Part shown: piece after piece, positions 54,536 through 63,862 of the stretch
Numbering within the stretch: position 1 is the stretch's first letter
Layout of the letters: every line of letters starts with the position of its first letter
Source of the DNA: Labrys sp. KNU-23
Lineage (GTDB): Bacteria > Pseudomonadota > Alphaproteobacteria > Rhizobiales > Labraceae
Direction of reading: 5' to 3'
Length of the DNA stretch: 64,000 bases
NCBI RefSeq assembly: GCF_008330945.1
Contig: NZ_CP043489.1
Coordinates: 3,483,501-3,547,500 of the forward strand
Translations under genes and position numbers: made by a program
The notes under the pieces: generated by a model
What the model was told of the DNA's origin: nothing
The model's database searches: none
Seen by the model: only the letters and a program-made list of their open reading frames with translations

Positions 54536-55453
54536 ATGGGACATGGACACGCGCATGGCGCGGCCTCGCGCGGGGAGACGGCAGCGGGCCGTCACAAGGG
54601 CAGTCTGCTGGCCGCTCTTGCCTTGACCTCGGCCTTCATGGCGGCGGAGGTGATCGGGGGCCTGTGGACCGGCAGCCTCGCTCTGCTGGCGGACGCCGCG
54701 CATATGCTGACGGATGCCGGTGGCCTTGCCCTGGCCCTGATCGCCATCCGTTTCGCCGAACGGCCGGCCACGCCGCAGAAGACCTATGGCTATGTTCGCA
54801 TGGAGGTCCTGTCGGCGCTGACCAACGCCGTCGTGCTGCTGCTGCTGACCGTCTACATCCTCTATGAGGCCTATGAGCGCTTCCTCAGCCCGCCCGAGAT
54901 CCTCGGTGGCCCGATGCTGGCCGTGGCCGTGGCGGGGCTGGTGGTCAATCTGATCAGCATGAAGCTCCTGTCCGGCGGCTCCTCGGAGAGCATCAACGTC
55001 AAGGGCGCCTATTTCGAGGTCCTGTCCGACATGCTCGGCTCCCTCGGCGTCATCCTGGCTGCCCTCGTGGTGATGCTGACGGGCTGGACCCTGGTGGATC
55101 CCCTCATCGGGGCAGGGATCGGCCTGTTCATCGTGCCGCGCACCTGGATCCTGCTGAAGCAGGCGGTGCATATCCTGATGGAAGGCACGCCGCCGACGGT
55201 GGATCTCGCCCTGCTCGAGAAGAAGCTGGGCGAAATTCCCGGCGTGGTCGCAGTGCACGACCTGCATGTGTGGACGATAACTTCGGGGCTCGACGCCATG
55301 AGCGGCCATCTGGTGCTGGCCGACATGATCAGGGCGCGTGAGGTCCTGGTCGCGGCGCGCGAACTCGTCGGGCATGAGTTCGGCATCGGCCATGTCACCA
55401 TCCAGACGGAGGACCAGGCGCTGCGGGATGCCGAAGGCGAGACCAGGCCGTAA
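54536..55453 (+). CDS. Cation diffusion facilitator (CzcD/ZitB-like)
   Basis: A 305-residue CDF transporter with six TM helices, a His-rich N-terminus (MGHGHAHG) and a soluble C-terminal domain (GVVAVHDLHVWTITSG). The TM2 metal site is DAAHMLTD. In TM5 the pattern is FEVLSDMLGS, with Glu where many zinc CDFs have His. Such transporters export Zn, Co or Cd by proton exchange. ATG 54536 is chosen because it gives the His-rich start; ATG-free upstream codons to 54497 are not needed. Confidence 0.88.
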   Translation: MGHGHAHGAASRGETAAGRHKGSLLAALALTSAFMAAEVIGGLWTGSLALLADAAHMLTDAGGLALALIAIRFAERPATPQKTYGYVRMEVLSALTNAVVLLLLTVYILYEAYERFLSPPEILGGPMLAVAVAGLVVNLISMKLLSGGSSESINVKGAYFEVLSDMLGSLGVILAALVVMLTGWTLVDPLIGAGIGLFIVPRTWILLKQAVHILMEGTPPTVDLALLEKKLGEIPGVVAVHDLHVWTITSGLDAMSGHLVLADMIRAREVLVAARELVGHEFGIGHVTIQTEDQALRDAEGETRP

Positions 55454-55474
55454 CGGCCATCCGGGCCGGCAGGC

Positions 55475-56266
55475 TCAATTGGCGGGCGCGCGCCGATGCA
55501 GCGAGAAGCCCGTTTCGCCTGCCGTTTCGAGCCCGGCCCGCAATTGCATGGTCGGGATCAGGTAGTCGCCTGCATTCTGGCGGCGATAGGGGATGGGCGG
55601 CGTGGACGGCAGCGTTCGCATTCTGTCGCGCAGGCGCTCGGCCAGCGGCTCGAAACCCGCTTCCTTGAGGCCATCGGCTCGATAGGCCACGAAGGGCGGC
55701 AGCACGTCATAGCCGGGATAGTAGAGAATGCCGTGATGGATCGGGAACAAGAGGTCGTCGATCGGGCCGTTGATGCCGCGCTGCGTGTAATGCTCTTCCC
55801 AGCCGCCGGCCGTCACGATCAGCATCGCGCGCTTGCCGGCCAGGGTTCCCTCGCCATAGCGATCCCCCCAGCGCTGCTCGCTATGTTCTCCCACGCCATA
55901 GGCGAAACCATAGGCGAAGACGCGGTCGACCCAGCCCTTGAGGATGGCCGGCATGGTGAACCACCAGAGCGGAAACTGCAGGATCAGGACGTCGGCCCAG
56001 AGCAGTTTCTCGATCTCGGCCTTGACGTCGTCGGTCAGCGCGCCGGCCTCGAAGGCTTTCTTGGAGGCATGCACCGGTATCAGCCTGGCTTCGGCTTCCA
56101 GTGCCGGAAAATCGGCCTGGTCGACTTCGGATTTCCAGTTGTCGGCATAGAGATCGGACAGACGAACTTCGTGGCCCTGGGCCTTGAGTTCGGCGATGGC
56201 GACGTCACGGAGCCTTGCATTGAGCGAGCGGGGTTCGGGATGCGCGAAGACGAGCAGGACTTTCAT
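55475..56266 (-). CDS. Flavodoxin-fold NAD(P)H:quinone oxidoreductase
   Basis: A 263-residue protein of the NQO1/MdaB/KefF type. It starts MKVLLVFAHPEPRSLN (FMN/FAD phosphate loop), then LQFPLWWFTMPAILKGWVDRVF (isoalloxazine contact) and TAGGWEEHY. It would reduce quinones or electrophiles by two electrons. ATG 56266 is chosen over 56299. It is divergent from a LysR gene at 56360 and probably its target. Confidence 0.9.
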   Translation of the reverse strand: MKVLLVFAHPEPRSLNARLRDVAIAELKAQGHEVRLSDLYADNWKSEVDQADFPALEAEARLIPVHASKKAFEAGALTDDVKAEIEKLLWADVLILQFPLWWFTMPAILKGWVDRVFAYGFAYGVGEHSEQRWGDRYGEGTLAGKRAMLIVTAGGWEEHYTQRGINGPIDDLLFPIHHGILYYPGYDVLPPFVAYRADGLKEAGFEPLAERLRDRMRTLPSTPPIPYRRQNAGDYLIPTMQLRAGLETAGETGFSLHRRAPAN

Positions 56267-56277
56267 GGTTGTTTCCA

Positions 56278-56295
56278 GGAATGAGAAATCATTCC
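56278..56295. promoter_or_regulatory. Operator-like dyad before the quinone reductase gene
   Basis: GGAATGA-GAAA-TCATTCC is a perfect 7-bp inverted repeat 12 bp before the start at 56266. A second palindrome, CTATACCTATAG, lies at 56325-56336 nearer the LysR gene. Both are candidate LysR sites in the 93-bp divergent gap. Confidence 0.5.
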
Positions 56296-56359
56296 TCAAA
56301 GCTAGGGAAGGTCTCTATAATCCGCTATACCTATAGAATGCATAATATTGTGCCGGATT

Positions 56360-57286
56360 ATGGATAGATCAGACGTCACTCTGGAGCGTATGCGCAGCTT
56401 TGTCCGCGTCGCCGAGCGCGGAAATTTCTCGGCAGTCGCGCGCGAGCTGAATATCGGCCAGTCCAGCGTCACGCGGCACCTGAGCGAACTCGAGGCTGCG
56501 CTGGGCGTGGCTCTTCTCAGCCGCACGACCCGGCGTGTCTCGCTCACCGAGGAAGGCAGCCGTTACTATGCCCATGCCGTGCAGATCCTGCGTCTCGTCG
56601 AGCAGGCTGGCGACGAGGCGCGACAGGCACAGGGCGAGCATGCCGGCACGGTCCGCCTCTCCTGCACGGCGGCCCTCGGCGTTCGGCACATTGCCCGCCT
56701 GCTCTTCGCCTTCCAGGACCGCCATCCCGATATCAGGGTCGAACTCAGCCTCACAGATGAACGCATCGATCTCGTCCGGGAAGGCGTCGACCTGTCCCTG
56801 CGGCTCGGGCCGCTCGACGAGAGCTCCATGAAGAGGCGGTCGCTGGGCCGCAGCCGTCGGATTCTCGTGGCAGCGCCGGACTTTCTGGCCCGGCACGGCC
56901 GGCCGGGCACTCCGGAGGATCTGGCAGGACTCGAGGGCATACGCATGTCGAACATCGCGGGCAGCGAGACGCTCATTCTCGAGGGGCCGGACGGAAGCCG
57001 CCATGCCATACCCTTCGGCGGTCGCCTGCAGGTCGATCACGGACTTGCGGCGCGCGAAGCGTTTGCTGCCGGTCGCGGTTTCGGCCCAACCCATGTCTGG
57101 CTGGTCGACGATCTCCTGGAGCAAGGGCAGCTGGAGCCGATCCTGCCCGATTATGCGCCGCTGCCGACACCTTTGAACATGCTGATCGTGCCCGAGCGCG
57201 CCGGCATTGCGCGCGTCAGGCTGTTGATCGAATTTCTTGCCGGCGCGATTGCCCGCCTGCCGGGCATCGACGCCAAGGTGCTCTGA
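56360..57286 (+). CDS. LysR family transcriptional regulator
   Basis: A 308-residue LTTR with the HTH in residues 5-65 (LERMRSFVRVAERGNFSAVA, SVTRHLSELEAALGVALLSR), followed by the effector domain. It is of the DmlR/AaeR-like group often divergent from a quinone reductase or dehydrogenase. ATG 56360 chosen; a TTG at 56348 is in frame but lacks a signal. Confidence 0.92.
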   Translation: MDRSDVTLERMRSFVRVAERGNFSAVARELNIGQSSVTRHLSELEAALGVALLSRTTRRVSLTEEGSRYYAHAVQILRLVEQAGDEARQAQGEHAGTVRLSCTAALGVRHIARLLFAFQDRHPDIRVELSLTDERIDLVREGVDLSLRLGPLDESSMKRRSLGRSRRILVAAPDFLARHGRPGTPEDLAGLEGIRMSNIAGSETLILEGPDGSRHAIPFGGRLQVDHGLAAREAFAAGRGFGPTHVWLVDDLLEQGQLEPILPDYAPLPTPLNMLIVPERAGIARVRLLIEFLAGAIARLPGIDAKVL

Positions 57287-57512
57287 GGACTGTCGCCCCT
57301 AACGCTACAGCCGTGCGCCCCGGCCTCGCATCGTTCCTGTCCCTTGCGACAGCGAGATGATGCACCTCTTGGTTGCAGGTAATATTAAACCTGTCAAAAG
57401 GGTGATGGAGAGACGCTTGCCCGGGCCGGCCGATTCGGGAGGCGTCGCTGCATTGCCTTCACGCCGGGTGGGGCGAGCGCAGGCAGGCCTCCCAACCCAT
57501 GAAGCGGCGCCC

Positions 57513-58829
57513 ATGAATCTCGAAGAAAAGCGTCTTGCAGTTACGCGTAAGCTCGTCGGAGAGGTCGCCGCCAAGCTTGGGGCGGATCTCAGCCTCGAAT
57601 TGTGGAACGGCGAAGTTCTGCCGCTCGGGGCCCATGCCAGAGACGACATCCGCCTCGTGCTGCGCTCGCCCGAGGCGATCCGCCGGCTGTTGACGCGCCC
57701 GAGGCTGATGACGCTGTTCGAGCTATACGCTGAACAGGAAGTCGACATTGTCGGTGGAAGCCCCCTCCAGGCGGCTGAACGCTGGAATCACAGCAAGGCA
57801 CTCGCCACGGGTCGGTCATTCCCCAAAATGAAGCTGTTGGGGTTTGTCACGCCCTTCCTCTTCGGCCGGATGGCCAAGGCAGCCCCGCTGCCCAGCTTCG
57901 ATGGCTCCGTCCCGATGCGCTATGCCAAGGGTCGGGACGACAAGGAACTGATCCAGTTCCATTACGATGTCTCGAACGAGTTCTATCAATTGTTCCTGGA
58001 TCCCGAGATGGTCTATTCGGCGGCCTATTTCCCGAGCCCGGAATCCTCGCTCGAAGAGGCGCAGCAGACCAAGCTCGACCGTATCTGCCAAAAGCTTCAG
58101 TTGAAACCTGGTGACCGATTGCTCGACATCGGTTGTGGCTGGGGTGGGCTGGTCTGCCACGCCGCCAGGCATTACGGCGTCACGGCCTATGGCGTGACCC
58201 TGGCGCAGCGCCAGCTGGAATTCTGCCGCGCGAAAATCGAACGGGAAGGACTGGGAGACAAGGTCAAGGTGGAATTGCGCGATTATCGCAACATCGAGCC
58301 ATCGGGGCAGTTCGATGCGGTCGCGCAGATCGAGATGTTCGAGCATGTGGGGCTGAAGAATCACGACCGCCATTTCATCCACATGCGTGAACTGATGACA
58401 CCCGACGGCCGCTATCTCCATCAGGCCAGCGTTCGGCGCGCCTTGTTCGACATGTCCAAGTTCGGCCGGGAAACAGCCTATATGGGCGTCATCCGTCGCT
58501 ATATCTTCCCGGGGGGCGAGATGGATCATATCGGCATGACCGCGACCAACCTGGAGCGGCATGGCTTCGAGATCCATGATATCGAGCCGATGCGCATGCA
58601 TTTTCACCTGACCCTCAAGCATTGGGTCGACAATCTCTGGGCGAACCGGGAGAAGGCCAGCGCCATGGTCGGCTGGGAACGCACCAGGCTATGGCTGCTC
58701 TATTTGTCGATGTGCTGCATCAGCTTCCAGCGGGGCGGCATCAACGTGTTCCAGACCGTGGCAACCCGGCGCATCCATGGTCCATCGATCTTGCCCTTGC
58801 GAAGAGCGGAGTGGTTTCAGGAAGCCTGA
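57513..58829 (+). CDS. Cyclopropane-fatty-acyl-phospholipid synthase family methyltransferase
   Basis: A 438-residue SAM-dependent enzyme that adds a methylene group across unsaturated acyl chains. The SAM motif LLDIGCGWGG, the preceding YDVSNEFYQLFLDPEMVYS segment and late MRMHFHLTLKHWVDNL are typical of CFA synthases. ATG 57513 gives the normal MNLEEKRL start; ATGs at 57357/57360 and 57408 are in frame and would add up to 52 residues with no family likeness. Downstream end is convergent with truB. Confidence 0.9.
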   Translation: MNLEEKRLAVTRKLVGEVAAKLGADLSLELWNGEVLPLGAHARDDIRLVLRSPEAIRRLLTRPRLMTLFELYAEQEVDIVGGSPLQAAERWNHSKALATGRSFPKMKLLGFVTPFLFGRMAKAAPLPSFDGSVPMRYAKGRDDKELIQFHYDVSNEFYQLFLDPEMVYSAAYFPSPESSLEEAQQTKLDRICQKLQLKPGDRLLDIGCGWGGLVCHAARHYGVTAYGVTLAQRQLEFCRAKIEREGLGDKVKVELRDYRNIEPSGQFDAVAQIEMFEHVGLKNHDRHFIHMRELMTPDGRYLHQASVRRALFDMSKFGRETAYMGVIRRYIFPGGEMDHIGMTATNLERHGFEIHDIEPMRMHFHLTLKHWVDNLWANREKASAMVGWERTRLWLLYLSMCCISFQRGGINVFQTVATRRIHGPSILPLRRAEWFQEA

Positions 58830-58966
58830 ATTCCCTCTGTCTGTCGTAAATACGGGCCTGCAAGACACAGCGGCACCGGACCCGATTCAGGAATCAGGTC
58901 CGATGCTGCAAGGAGCTGTTATCCTGCCGTTTTGTCAAAACCAGCGTCCGCCTTCTGGCGCGACGC

Positions 58967-59887
58967 CTATAGTTTGAAGATGCGCTTGGGCAGCAATTCG
59001 CCGCGCTCGAGTTCGGCGAGCGCCACCAGCGTGCCGCCGGACATCACTGCTGCCACGCCTTCGAAGACCGGTGCGTCGCGGCCGCGCAGGATCACACCCT
59101 GGCCACGGGCGAGGCGGCCGGCATCGTGCTGGGAAACCACCAGGGTCGGCAAGGCCTCGAGGGCGGTTTCCACCGGCAGCAGGGCTTCCGCCAGCGGCGG
59201 CAGATCGGGGGTCCCCTCCTTCATGGCGCGCAATTCGTCCGGCGTTACCGCATCCTGCTCGTCGAAGGTGCCGACCATGGCCCGGCGCAGGGCGGTGACA
59301 TGGCCGTAGCAGCCGAGGTCGCGGCCGAGGTCGCGCGCGAGAGCCCGGACATAGGTGCCCTTGCCGCATTCGGCCTCGAAAGTGGTGGTCTCGCCGGTAA
59401 ATTCGACGATGCGCAGGGCATGGACCTCGATATTCCGGGCTTCGAGCTCGACCTCCTCGCCGTCCCGCGCAAGGTCATAGGCGCGCTCGCCATCCACCTT
59501 GATGGCGGAAAAGCGCGGGGGGACCTGGCTGATCACGCCGGTGTAGCGGGGTAGCAAGGCCTCGATCTCGGCTTTCTCGGGCCTGAGGTCGGAGGTCGCC
59601 ACCGGGCCGCCTTCGGTATCGTCGGTGTTGGTCTCCACCCCCCAGGTGACGGTGAAGCGGTAGACCTTGCGGCCGTCCATGACATAGGGAACCGTCTTGG
59701 TGGCTTCACCGAGGGCGATGGGCAGGATGCCGGAGGCCAGAGGATCGAGTGTGCCGGCATGGCCCGCCTTCTTGGCGTTGAACACACGCTTGACCACGGC
59801 GACGCCCTGGGTCGAGGTCATGCCGACGGGCTTGTCGAGGATGATCCAGCCATTGACCTCGACGCGGGTTGAACGGGGCGCGCTCAT
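58967..59887 (-). CDS. truB: tRNA pseudouridine(55) synthase
   Basis: A 306-residue synthase that converts U55 of tRNAs. Catalytic Asp48 is in GHAGTLDPLASG; LDKPVGMTSTQ precedes it and GTYVRALARDLG and RFSAIKVDGERAY are further landmarks. The start overlaps the rbfA stop (ATGA). The gene is followed by convergent CFA synthase; rpsO and pnp, which usually come next, are not in this window. Confidence 0.97.
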   Translation of the reverse strand: MSAPRSTRVEVNGWIILDKPVGMTSTQGVAVVKRVFNAKKAGHAGTLDPLASGILPIALGEATKTVPYVMDGRKVYRFTVTWGVETNTDDTEGGPVATSDLRPEKAEIEALLPRYTGVISQVPPRFSAIKVDGERAYDLARDGEEVELEARNIEVHALRIVEFTGETTTFEAECGKGTYVRALARDLGRDLGCYGHVTALRRAMVGTFDEQDAVTPDELRAMKEGTPDLPPLAEALLPVETALEALPTLVVSQHDAGRLARGQGVILRGRDAPVFEGVAAVMSGGTLVALAELERGELLPKRIFKL

Positions 59888-60309
59888 TCCTCGTCCTCCT
59901 CCCGGCCGGGCAGCTTCTGCTCGAGATCACGGCTCACGCCCGGCTGGCGCAGGAGGGTGTCGACCTTGGAAGCGTAATCGAAGGTCGTATCGATGAGGAA
60001 GCGGAAATTGGGCGCATATTTCATGGTGACGCGCCGGGCGATCAGGCCGCGCAGATATTTGGCATGGGATGCCAGGGCCTTGATCACGGCCTCGCCGTCC
60101 CCGCCGCCCAACGGCATCACGTAGACGGTGGCGACCTTGAGATCGGGCGACATCCGCACTTCCGGCACGGTGATGACCTTGCCTTCGAGCACGGGATCCA
60201 TGATCTCGCCGCGCTGCAGGATCTCGGCGATGGCGTGGCGGATCAACTCCGCGACGCGCAGCTGCCGCTGCGTGGGGGCCTTGGAGGAGGAGGGGGTAAG
60301 ACGGGGCAT
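59884..60309 (-). CDS. rbfA: Ribosome-binding factor A
   Basis: A 141-residue KH-fold protein that helps 16S rRNA 5' processing and cold adaptation. It has the QLRVAELIRHAIAEILQRGEI start and VTMKYAPNFRFLIDTTFDYASKVD near the end, typical of RbfA. It overlaps truB by four bases. It is separated from infB by 175 bp with a repeat and a terminator-like hairpin. Confidence 0.96.
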   Translation of the reverse strand: MPRLTPSSSKAPTQRQLRVAELIRHAIAEILQRGEIMDPVLEGKVITVPEVRMSPDLKVATVYVMPLGGGDGEAVIKALASHAKYLRGLIARRVTMKYAPNFRFLIDTTFDYASKVDTLLRQPGVSRDLEQKLPGREEDEE

Positions 60310-60327
60310 CGTTCAGGGTCCAGATCG

Positions 60328-60406
60328 CGTCATCGCGAGCGCAGCGAAGCAATCCCGTCCTGGTCAGGCAGTAAGACTGGATTGCTTCGCTGCGCTCGCA
60401 ATGACG
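60328..60406. repeat. 28-bp inverted repeat (family 2), copy 2
   Basis: Left arm 60328-60355 and right arm 60379-60406 match over 28 bp with one mismatch. The sequence core is the same as in 36391-36478 (GCGAGCGCAGCGAAGCAATC). It is 19 bp upstream of rbfA, in the infB-rbfA gap. Confidence 0.8.
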
Positions 60407-60434
60407 AACAGGCGGATTCATTCTTCATAAAACA

Positions 60435-60463
60435 GCAATGGCCGGGTGAAACCCGGCCATTGC
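60435..60463 (-). terminator. Hairpin between infB and rbfA
   Basis: A perfect 13-bp stem (GCAATGGCCGGGT and its partner ACCCGGCCATTGC, loop GAA) lies 21 bp after the infB stop. On the minus strand it is followed by TGTTTTATG, a moderately T-rich run, so it is a likely partial terminator of infB. Confidence 0.65.
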
Positions 60464-60484
60464 TCGATTTTCTGCCGAGATCGA

Positions 60485-63400
60485 TCAGAGCGTACGCTTG
60501 ATTTCCTCGACGCGGTAGCACTCGATGACGTCGCCGGCGCGCATGTCCTGGTAGTTCTCGAAGGCCATGCCGCATTCCTGGCCGACCTGGACTTCCTTGA
60601 CCTCGTCCTTGAAGCGCTTGAGCGTGGAGAGCTTGCCTTCGTGGATGACGACATTGTCGCGGATGAGGCGGACATTGGCGCCGCGCTCGACACGACCATC
60701 GGTGACGCGGCAACCGGCGACCTTGCCGACCTTCGTAATGTTGAACACTTCGAGGATCTGGGCATTGCCGAGGAATTCCTCGCGCAGGGTCGGCGCCAGC
60801 AGGCCGGAGAGCACGCCCTTCACGTCATCCACCAGGTTGTAGATGATGTTGTAGTAGCGGATCTCGGTGCCGGTACGCTCGGCCGCCTCGCGGGCTTCCT
60901 TATGCGCACGCACGTTGAAGCCGATGACGGCAGCGCCGGACGCTTCGGCCAGGGTGATGTCCGACTCGGTGATGCCGCCGACACCCGAATGGATGACGCG
61001 TGCCTTCACCTCGTCGTTGCCCACCTTGTCCAGGGCACCGATGATGGCTTCCAGCGAACCCTGCACGTCGGTCTTGACGACCAGCGGGAGTTCGCGGGCA
61101 CCGGTGCCGGCCTTCACCGCCGCCATCATGTCGGCGAGGGAGCCACGGCCGGTGCTCAGGCGCACGGCAGCGTTCTCGCGCTTCTGGCGGGTACGGTATT
61201 CGGTGATCTCGCGGGCACGGGCTTCGCTCTCGACCACCGCGACGCGGTCACCCGCTTCCGGCGTGCCGTTGAAGCCGAGCACCTCCACGGGCAGGGACGG
61301 GCCGGCTTGAGGAAGCGTGGCGCCAAGATCGTTGACCAGGGCGCGCACGCGGCCCCACTCCGCGCCGGCGACGACGATGTCGCCGACCTTGAGCGTACCG
61401 CGCTGCACCAGCACCGTCGCAACCGGACCCCGGCCGCGATCGAGCTTGGCTTCGATCACCGAGCCTTCGGCCGGACGATCGGGATTGGCCTGCAGGTTGA
61501 GGATCTCGGCCTGCAACTGGATCATCTCCAGCAGCTTGTCGAGATTGGTGCGCTGCTTGGCCGAAACCTCGACCTCGATGGTTTCGCCGCCCATCGATTC
61601 CACCTGGATGTTGTGCTGCAGCAGTTCAGTGCGCACGCGCTCAGGTTTGGCGTCGGGCTTGTCGATCTTGTTGATCGCGACGATCATCGGGACCTTGGCC
61701 GCCGCCGCGTGATTGATGGCTTCCACCGTCTGCGGCATGACGCCGTCATCGGCCGCCACCACCAGAACCACGATATCCGTCACCTTGGCACCGCGGGCAC
61801 GCATGGCCGTGAAGGCCGCGTGGCCGGGCGTATCGATGAAGGTGATCTTGCCGCCGAGCGGCGAGGTCACCTGATAGGCGCCGATATGCTGGGTGATGCC
61901 GCCAGCCTCGCCGGATACGACATTGGCCGAGCGAATGGCGTCCAGCAGGGAGGTCTTGCCGTGATCGACATGGCCCATGATGGTCACGACCGGCGGACGC
62001 GGCTCCAGATGATCGTCGATGTCGGCTTCGGCGAACAGGCCTTCCTCGACATCGGCTTCCGAGACGCGCTTGGCGGTGTGGCCAAGTTCCTCGGCGATGA
62101 GCTGCGCCGTATCGGCGTCGATGACATCGTTGATCTTCTTCATTTCGCCTTGCTTCATCAGCAGGCGAATGACGTCGACCGCGCGTTCCGACATGCGGTT
62201 GGCGAGTTCCTGGATGGTGATCGCTTCCGGGATCACCACTTCGCGCATGATCTTTTCCTTGGCCTCGACATGGCGATGGCCGGTCATGCGCTGGGTACGG
62301 CGACGGAACGAGGCGACGGAACGCGTACGTTCGTCCTGCTCACCCGTGGCGCTGGTCACGGTCAGTCGACCACGACCCTTTTGCTCGCCGGTACGGGGCG
62401 TTGCTTCACGGCGCGGAGGAGCGGCACCGGTACGGCCGGGACCACCCGGGCCGCGACGCACACCGCGAGCGCCATCATCGTCCTCGACCACGGCGCGGGC
62501 GCGCGGCGGACCGCCGACATTGCGGCCTGCGGGCGGCGTGATTGCCGGTTCGGACGGAGTAAAGGCGGAAGCACCACGATTGGCGCCGAAGCCGCCACCA
62601 CCGGGACGACGGTCGCCAAAGCCGGAGCCGCCCTCACGCGGCGGACCGCGACGCTCGCCAAAGCCGGAACCGCCTTCACGCGGCGGGCCACGACGTTCGC
62701 CGAAGCCCGTACCACCTTCGCGCGGCGGGCCACGACGCTCACCGAAGCCGGAACCGCCTTCACGCGGCGGGCCACGACGTTCGCCTGCGGGGCCGGCACC
62801 GCCGTCGCGCGGACGCCGATCACCAAAGGAACTGCCGCCTTCGCGCGGCGGCCGCCGGTCGCCCGGGCCTTCGCGCCGGTCGCCATAGCCGCTCGGCCGA
62901 GCCGGTGCTGCACCTTCGCGCGGCGCAGGAGCGGCATCGCCCAGATGGCGCCGTGCCTCGGCCTCGCCATGACGACGGGTTTCTTCCTCGCGGCGATGAC
63001 GTTCGTCTTCTTCGCGCTTACGGATTTCGGCAGCCTTGCGCTCTTCCTCGCGACGGGCCTCCTCAGCCGCGCGGCGCACGGCTTCCTCGGCTGCGCGCTT
63101 GCGCTCCTCGGCCTCGCGGACACGGGCTTCAGCCAGCACACGCGTGCGGGCATCCATTTCCTCGTTCGACAGCGTGCGCAGAACCATGCCGGCGCCAGGC
63201 CTGCCCGGGCGCTGGCCCTGGGGGCGGCCAGACGTCGACTGTCCGGGGCGCCCACCCTGGTGTGGCGCGCCTGGACGTCCCTGCGCGGGAGCTGCAGGAC
63301 GCGGTGCCGTAGGAGCAGCTGGAGCCGCGGGGCGGGGAGCTGCCGGAGCGGCTGCAACCGGAGCCGGCGCCGCTGCAACCGGAGCGGGAGCTGCGGGACG

Positions 63401-63820
63401 CGGGGCCGGGGTTTCCACCTGCGGTGCAGGCGCCGGCACCGGAGCAGCGGCCACCGGAGCGGCAGGCTTCTCGGCAACGGCCGGCGCGGACTGAACGGGA
63501 GCGGGCGTCGGGGCCTTGGGAGCTTCCTCCGGGCGCGGCGCGGGCGCCGGTTCGGCGGCCCTGGCGGGCGGCGCCGGCTGGGGCGCCGCTGCTGCCGGGG
63601 GAGGTGCCGGCCGTGGGGGCGGCGCAGCAGGAGGCGGCGCGGCAGGCGGGGTAACGGGGCCTGACGGACGTCGCTTCACCGTCTCGACGACGACAGTCTT
63701 CGAGCGGCCATGCGAAAAGCTCTGGCGAACCGTATCCGGCGCGCTCGAGGGCCGCTTCAGCGTCAGCGTCTTGGTGGGCGGAACAGTCAGCGTATCGCCC
63801 GGGTTTTTCGTATCAGTCAT
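60485..63820 (-). CDS. infB: Translation initiation factor IF-2 (long form)
   Basis: An 1111-residue GTPase. The N-terminal part is Pro/Ala-rich (about 50-200), then a Glu/Arg-rich helical stretch (about 215-300), then Gly-rich repeats of the GPPREGGSGFGERR type (four units, encoded by 62606-62773). The G domain begins with GHVDHGKTS at 616-624 and includes NKIDKPD. Domains II-IV follow. IF-2 brings initiator tRNA to the ribosome. It is longer than many relatives because of the low-complexity N-terminus. Confidence 0.97.
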   Translation of the reverse strand: MTDTKNPGDTLTVPPTKTLTLKRPSSAPDTVRQSFSHGRSKTVVVETVKRRPSGPVTPPAAPPPAAPPPRPAPPPAAAAPQPAPPARAAEPAPAPRPEEAPKAPTPAPVQSAPAVAEKPAAPVAAAPVPAPAPQVETPAPRPAAPAPVAAAPAPVAAAPAAPRPAAPAAPTAPRPAAPAQGRPGAPHQGGRPGQSTSGRPQGQRPGRPGAGMVLRTLSNEEMDARTRVLAEARVREAEERKRAAEEAVRRAAEEARREEERKAAEIRKREEDERHRREEETRRHGEAEARRHLGDAAPAPREGAAPARPSGYGDRREGPGDRRPPREGGSSFGDRRPRDGGAGPAGERRGPPREGGSGFGERRGPPREGGTGFGERRGPPREGGSGFGERRGPPREGGSGFGDRRPGGGGFGANRGASAFTPSEPAITPPAGRNVGGPPRARAVVEDDDGARGVRRGPGGPGRTGAAPPRREATPRTGEQKGRGRLTVTSATGEQDERTRSVASFRRRTQRMTGHRHVEAKEKIMREVVIPEAITIQELANRMSERAVDVIRLLMKQGEMKKINDVIDADTAQLIAEELGHTAKRVSEADVEEGLFAEADIDDHLEPRPPVVTIMGHVDHGKTSLLDAIRSANVVSGEAGGITQHIGAYQVTSPLGGKITFIDTPGHAAFTAMRARGAKVTDIVVLVVAADDGVMPQTVEAINHAAAAKVPMIVAINKIDKPDAKPERVRTELLQHNIQVESMGGETIEVEVSAKQRTNLDKLLEMIQLQAEILNLQANPDRPAEGSVIEAKLDRGRGPVATVLVQRGTLKVGDIVVAGAEWGRVRALVNDLGATLPQAGPSLPVEVLGFNGTPEAGDRVAVVESEARAREITEYRTRQKRENAAVRLSTGRGSLADMMAAVKAGTGARELPLVVKTDVQGSLEAIIGALDKVGNDEVKARVIHSGVGGITESDITLAEASGAAVIGFNVRAHKEAREAAERTGTEIRYYNIIYNLVDDVKGVLSGLLAPTLREEFLGNAQILEVFNITKVGKVAGCRVTDGRVERGANVRLIRDNVVIHEGKLSTLKRFKDEVKEVQVGQECGMAFENYQDMRAGDVIECYRVEEIKRTL
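62606..62773 (-). repeat. 42-bp minisatellite inside infB
   Basis: Four in-frame 42-bp units encode the 14-residue motif GPPREGG(S/T)GFG(E/D)RR. Units differ by a few third-base changes. The repeat lies in the linker before the G domain. Confidence 0.9.
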
Positions 63821-63862
63821 TCCGTGCCAAATCCTGCGGGTCGCCCCGTTTCATTCGATAGT

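Noticed and set aside
62606..62773. Possible CRISPR or tandem-duplication error
   Set aside because: The 42-bp units are in frame, contiguous and code for a linker motif in IF-2.
60446..63664. A 1072-codon plus-strand open frame opposite infB
   Set aside because: It is the mirror of the IF-2 coding strand; no family features, and IF-2 motifs on the other strand are intact.
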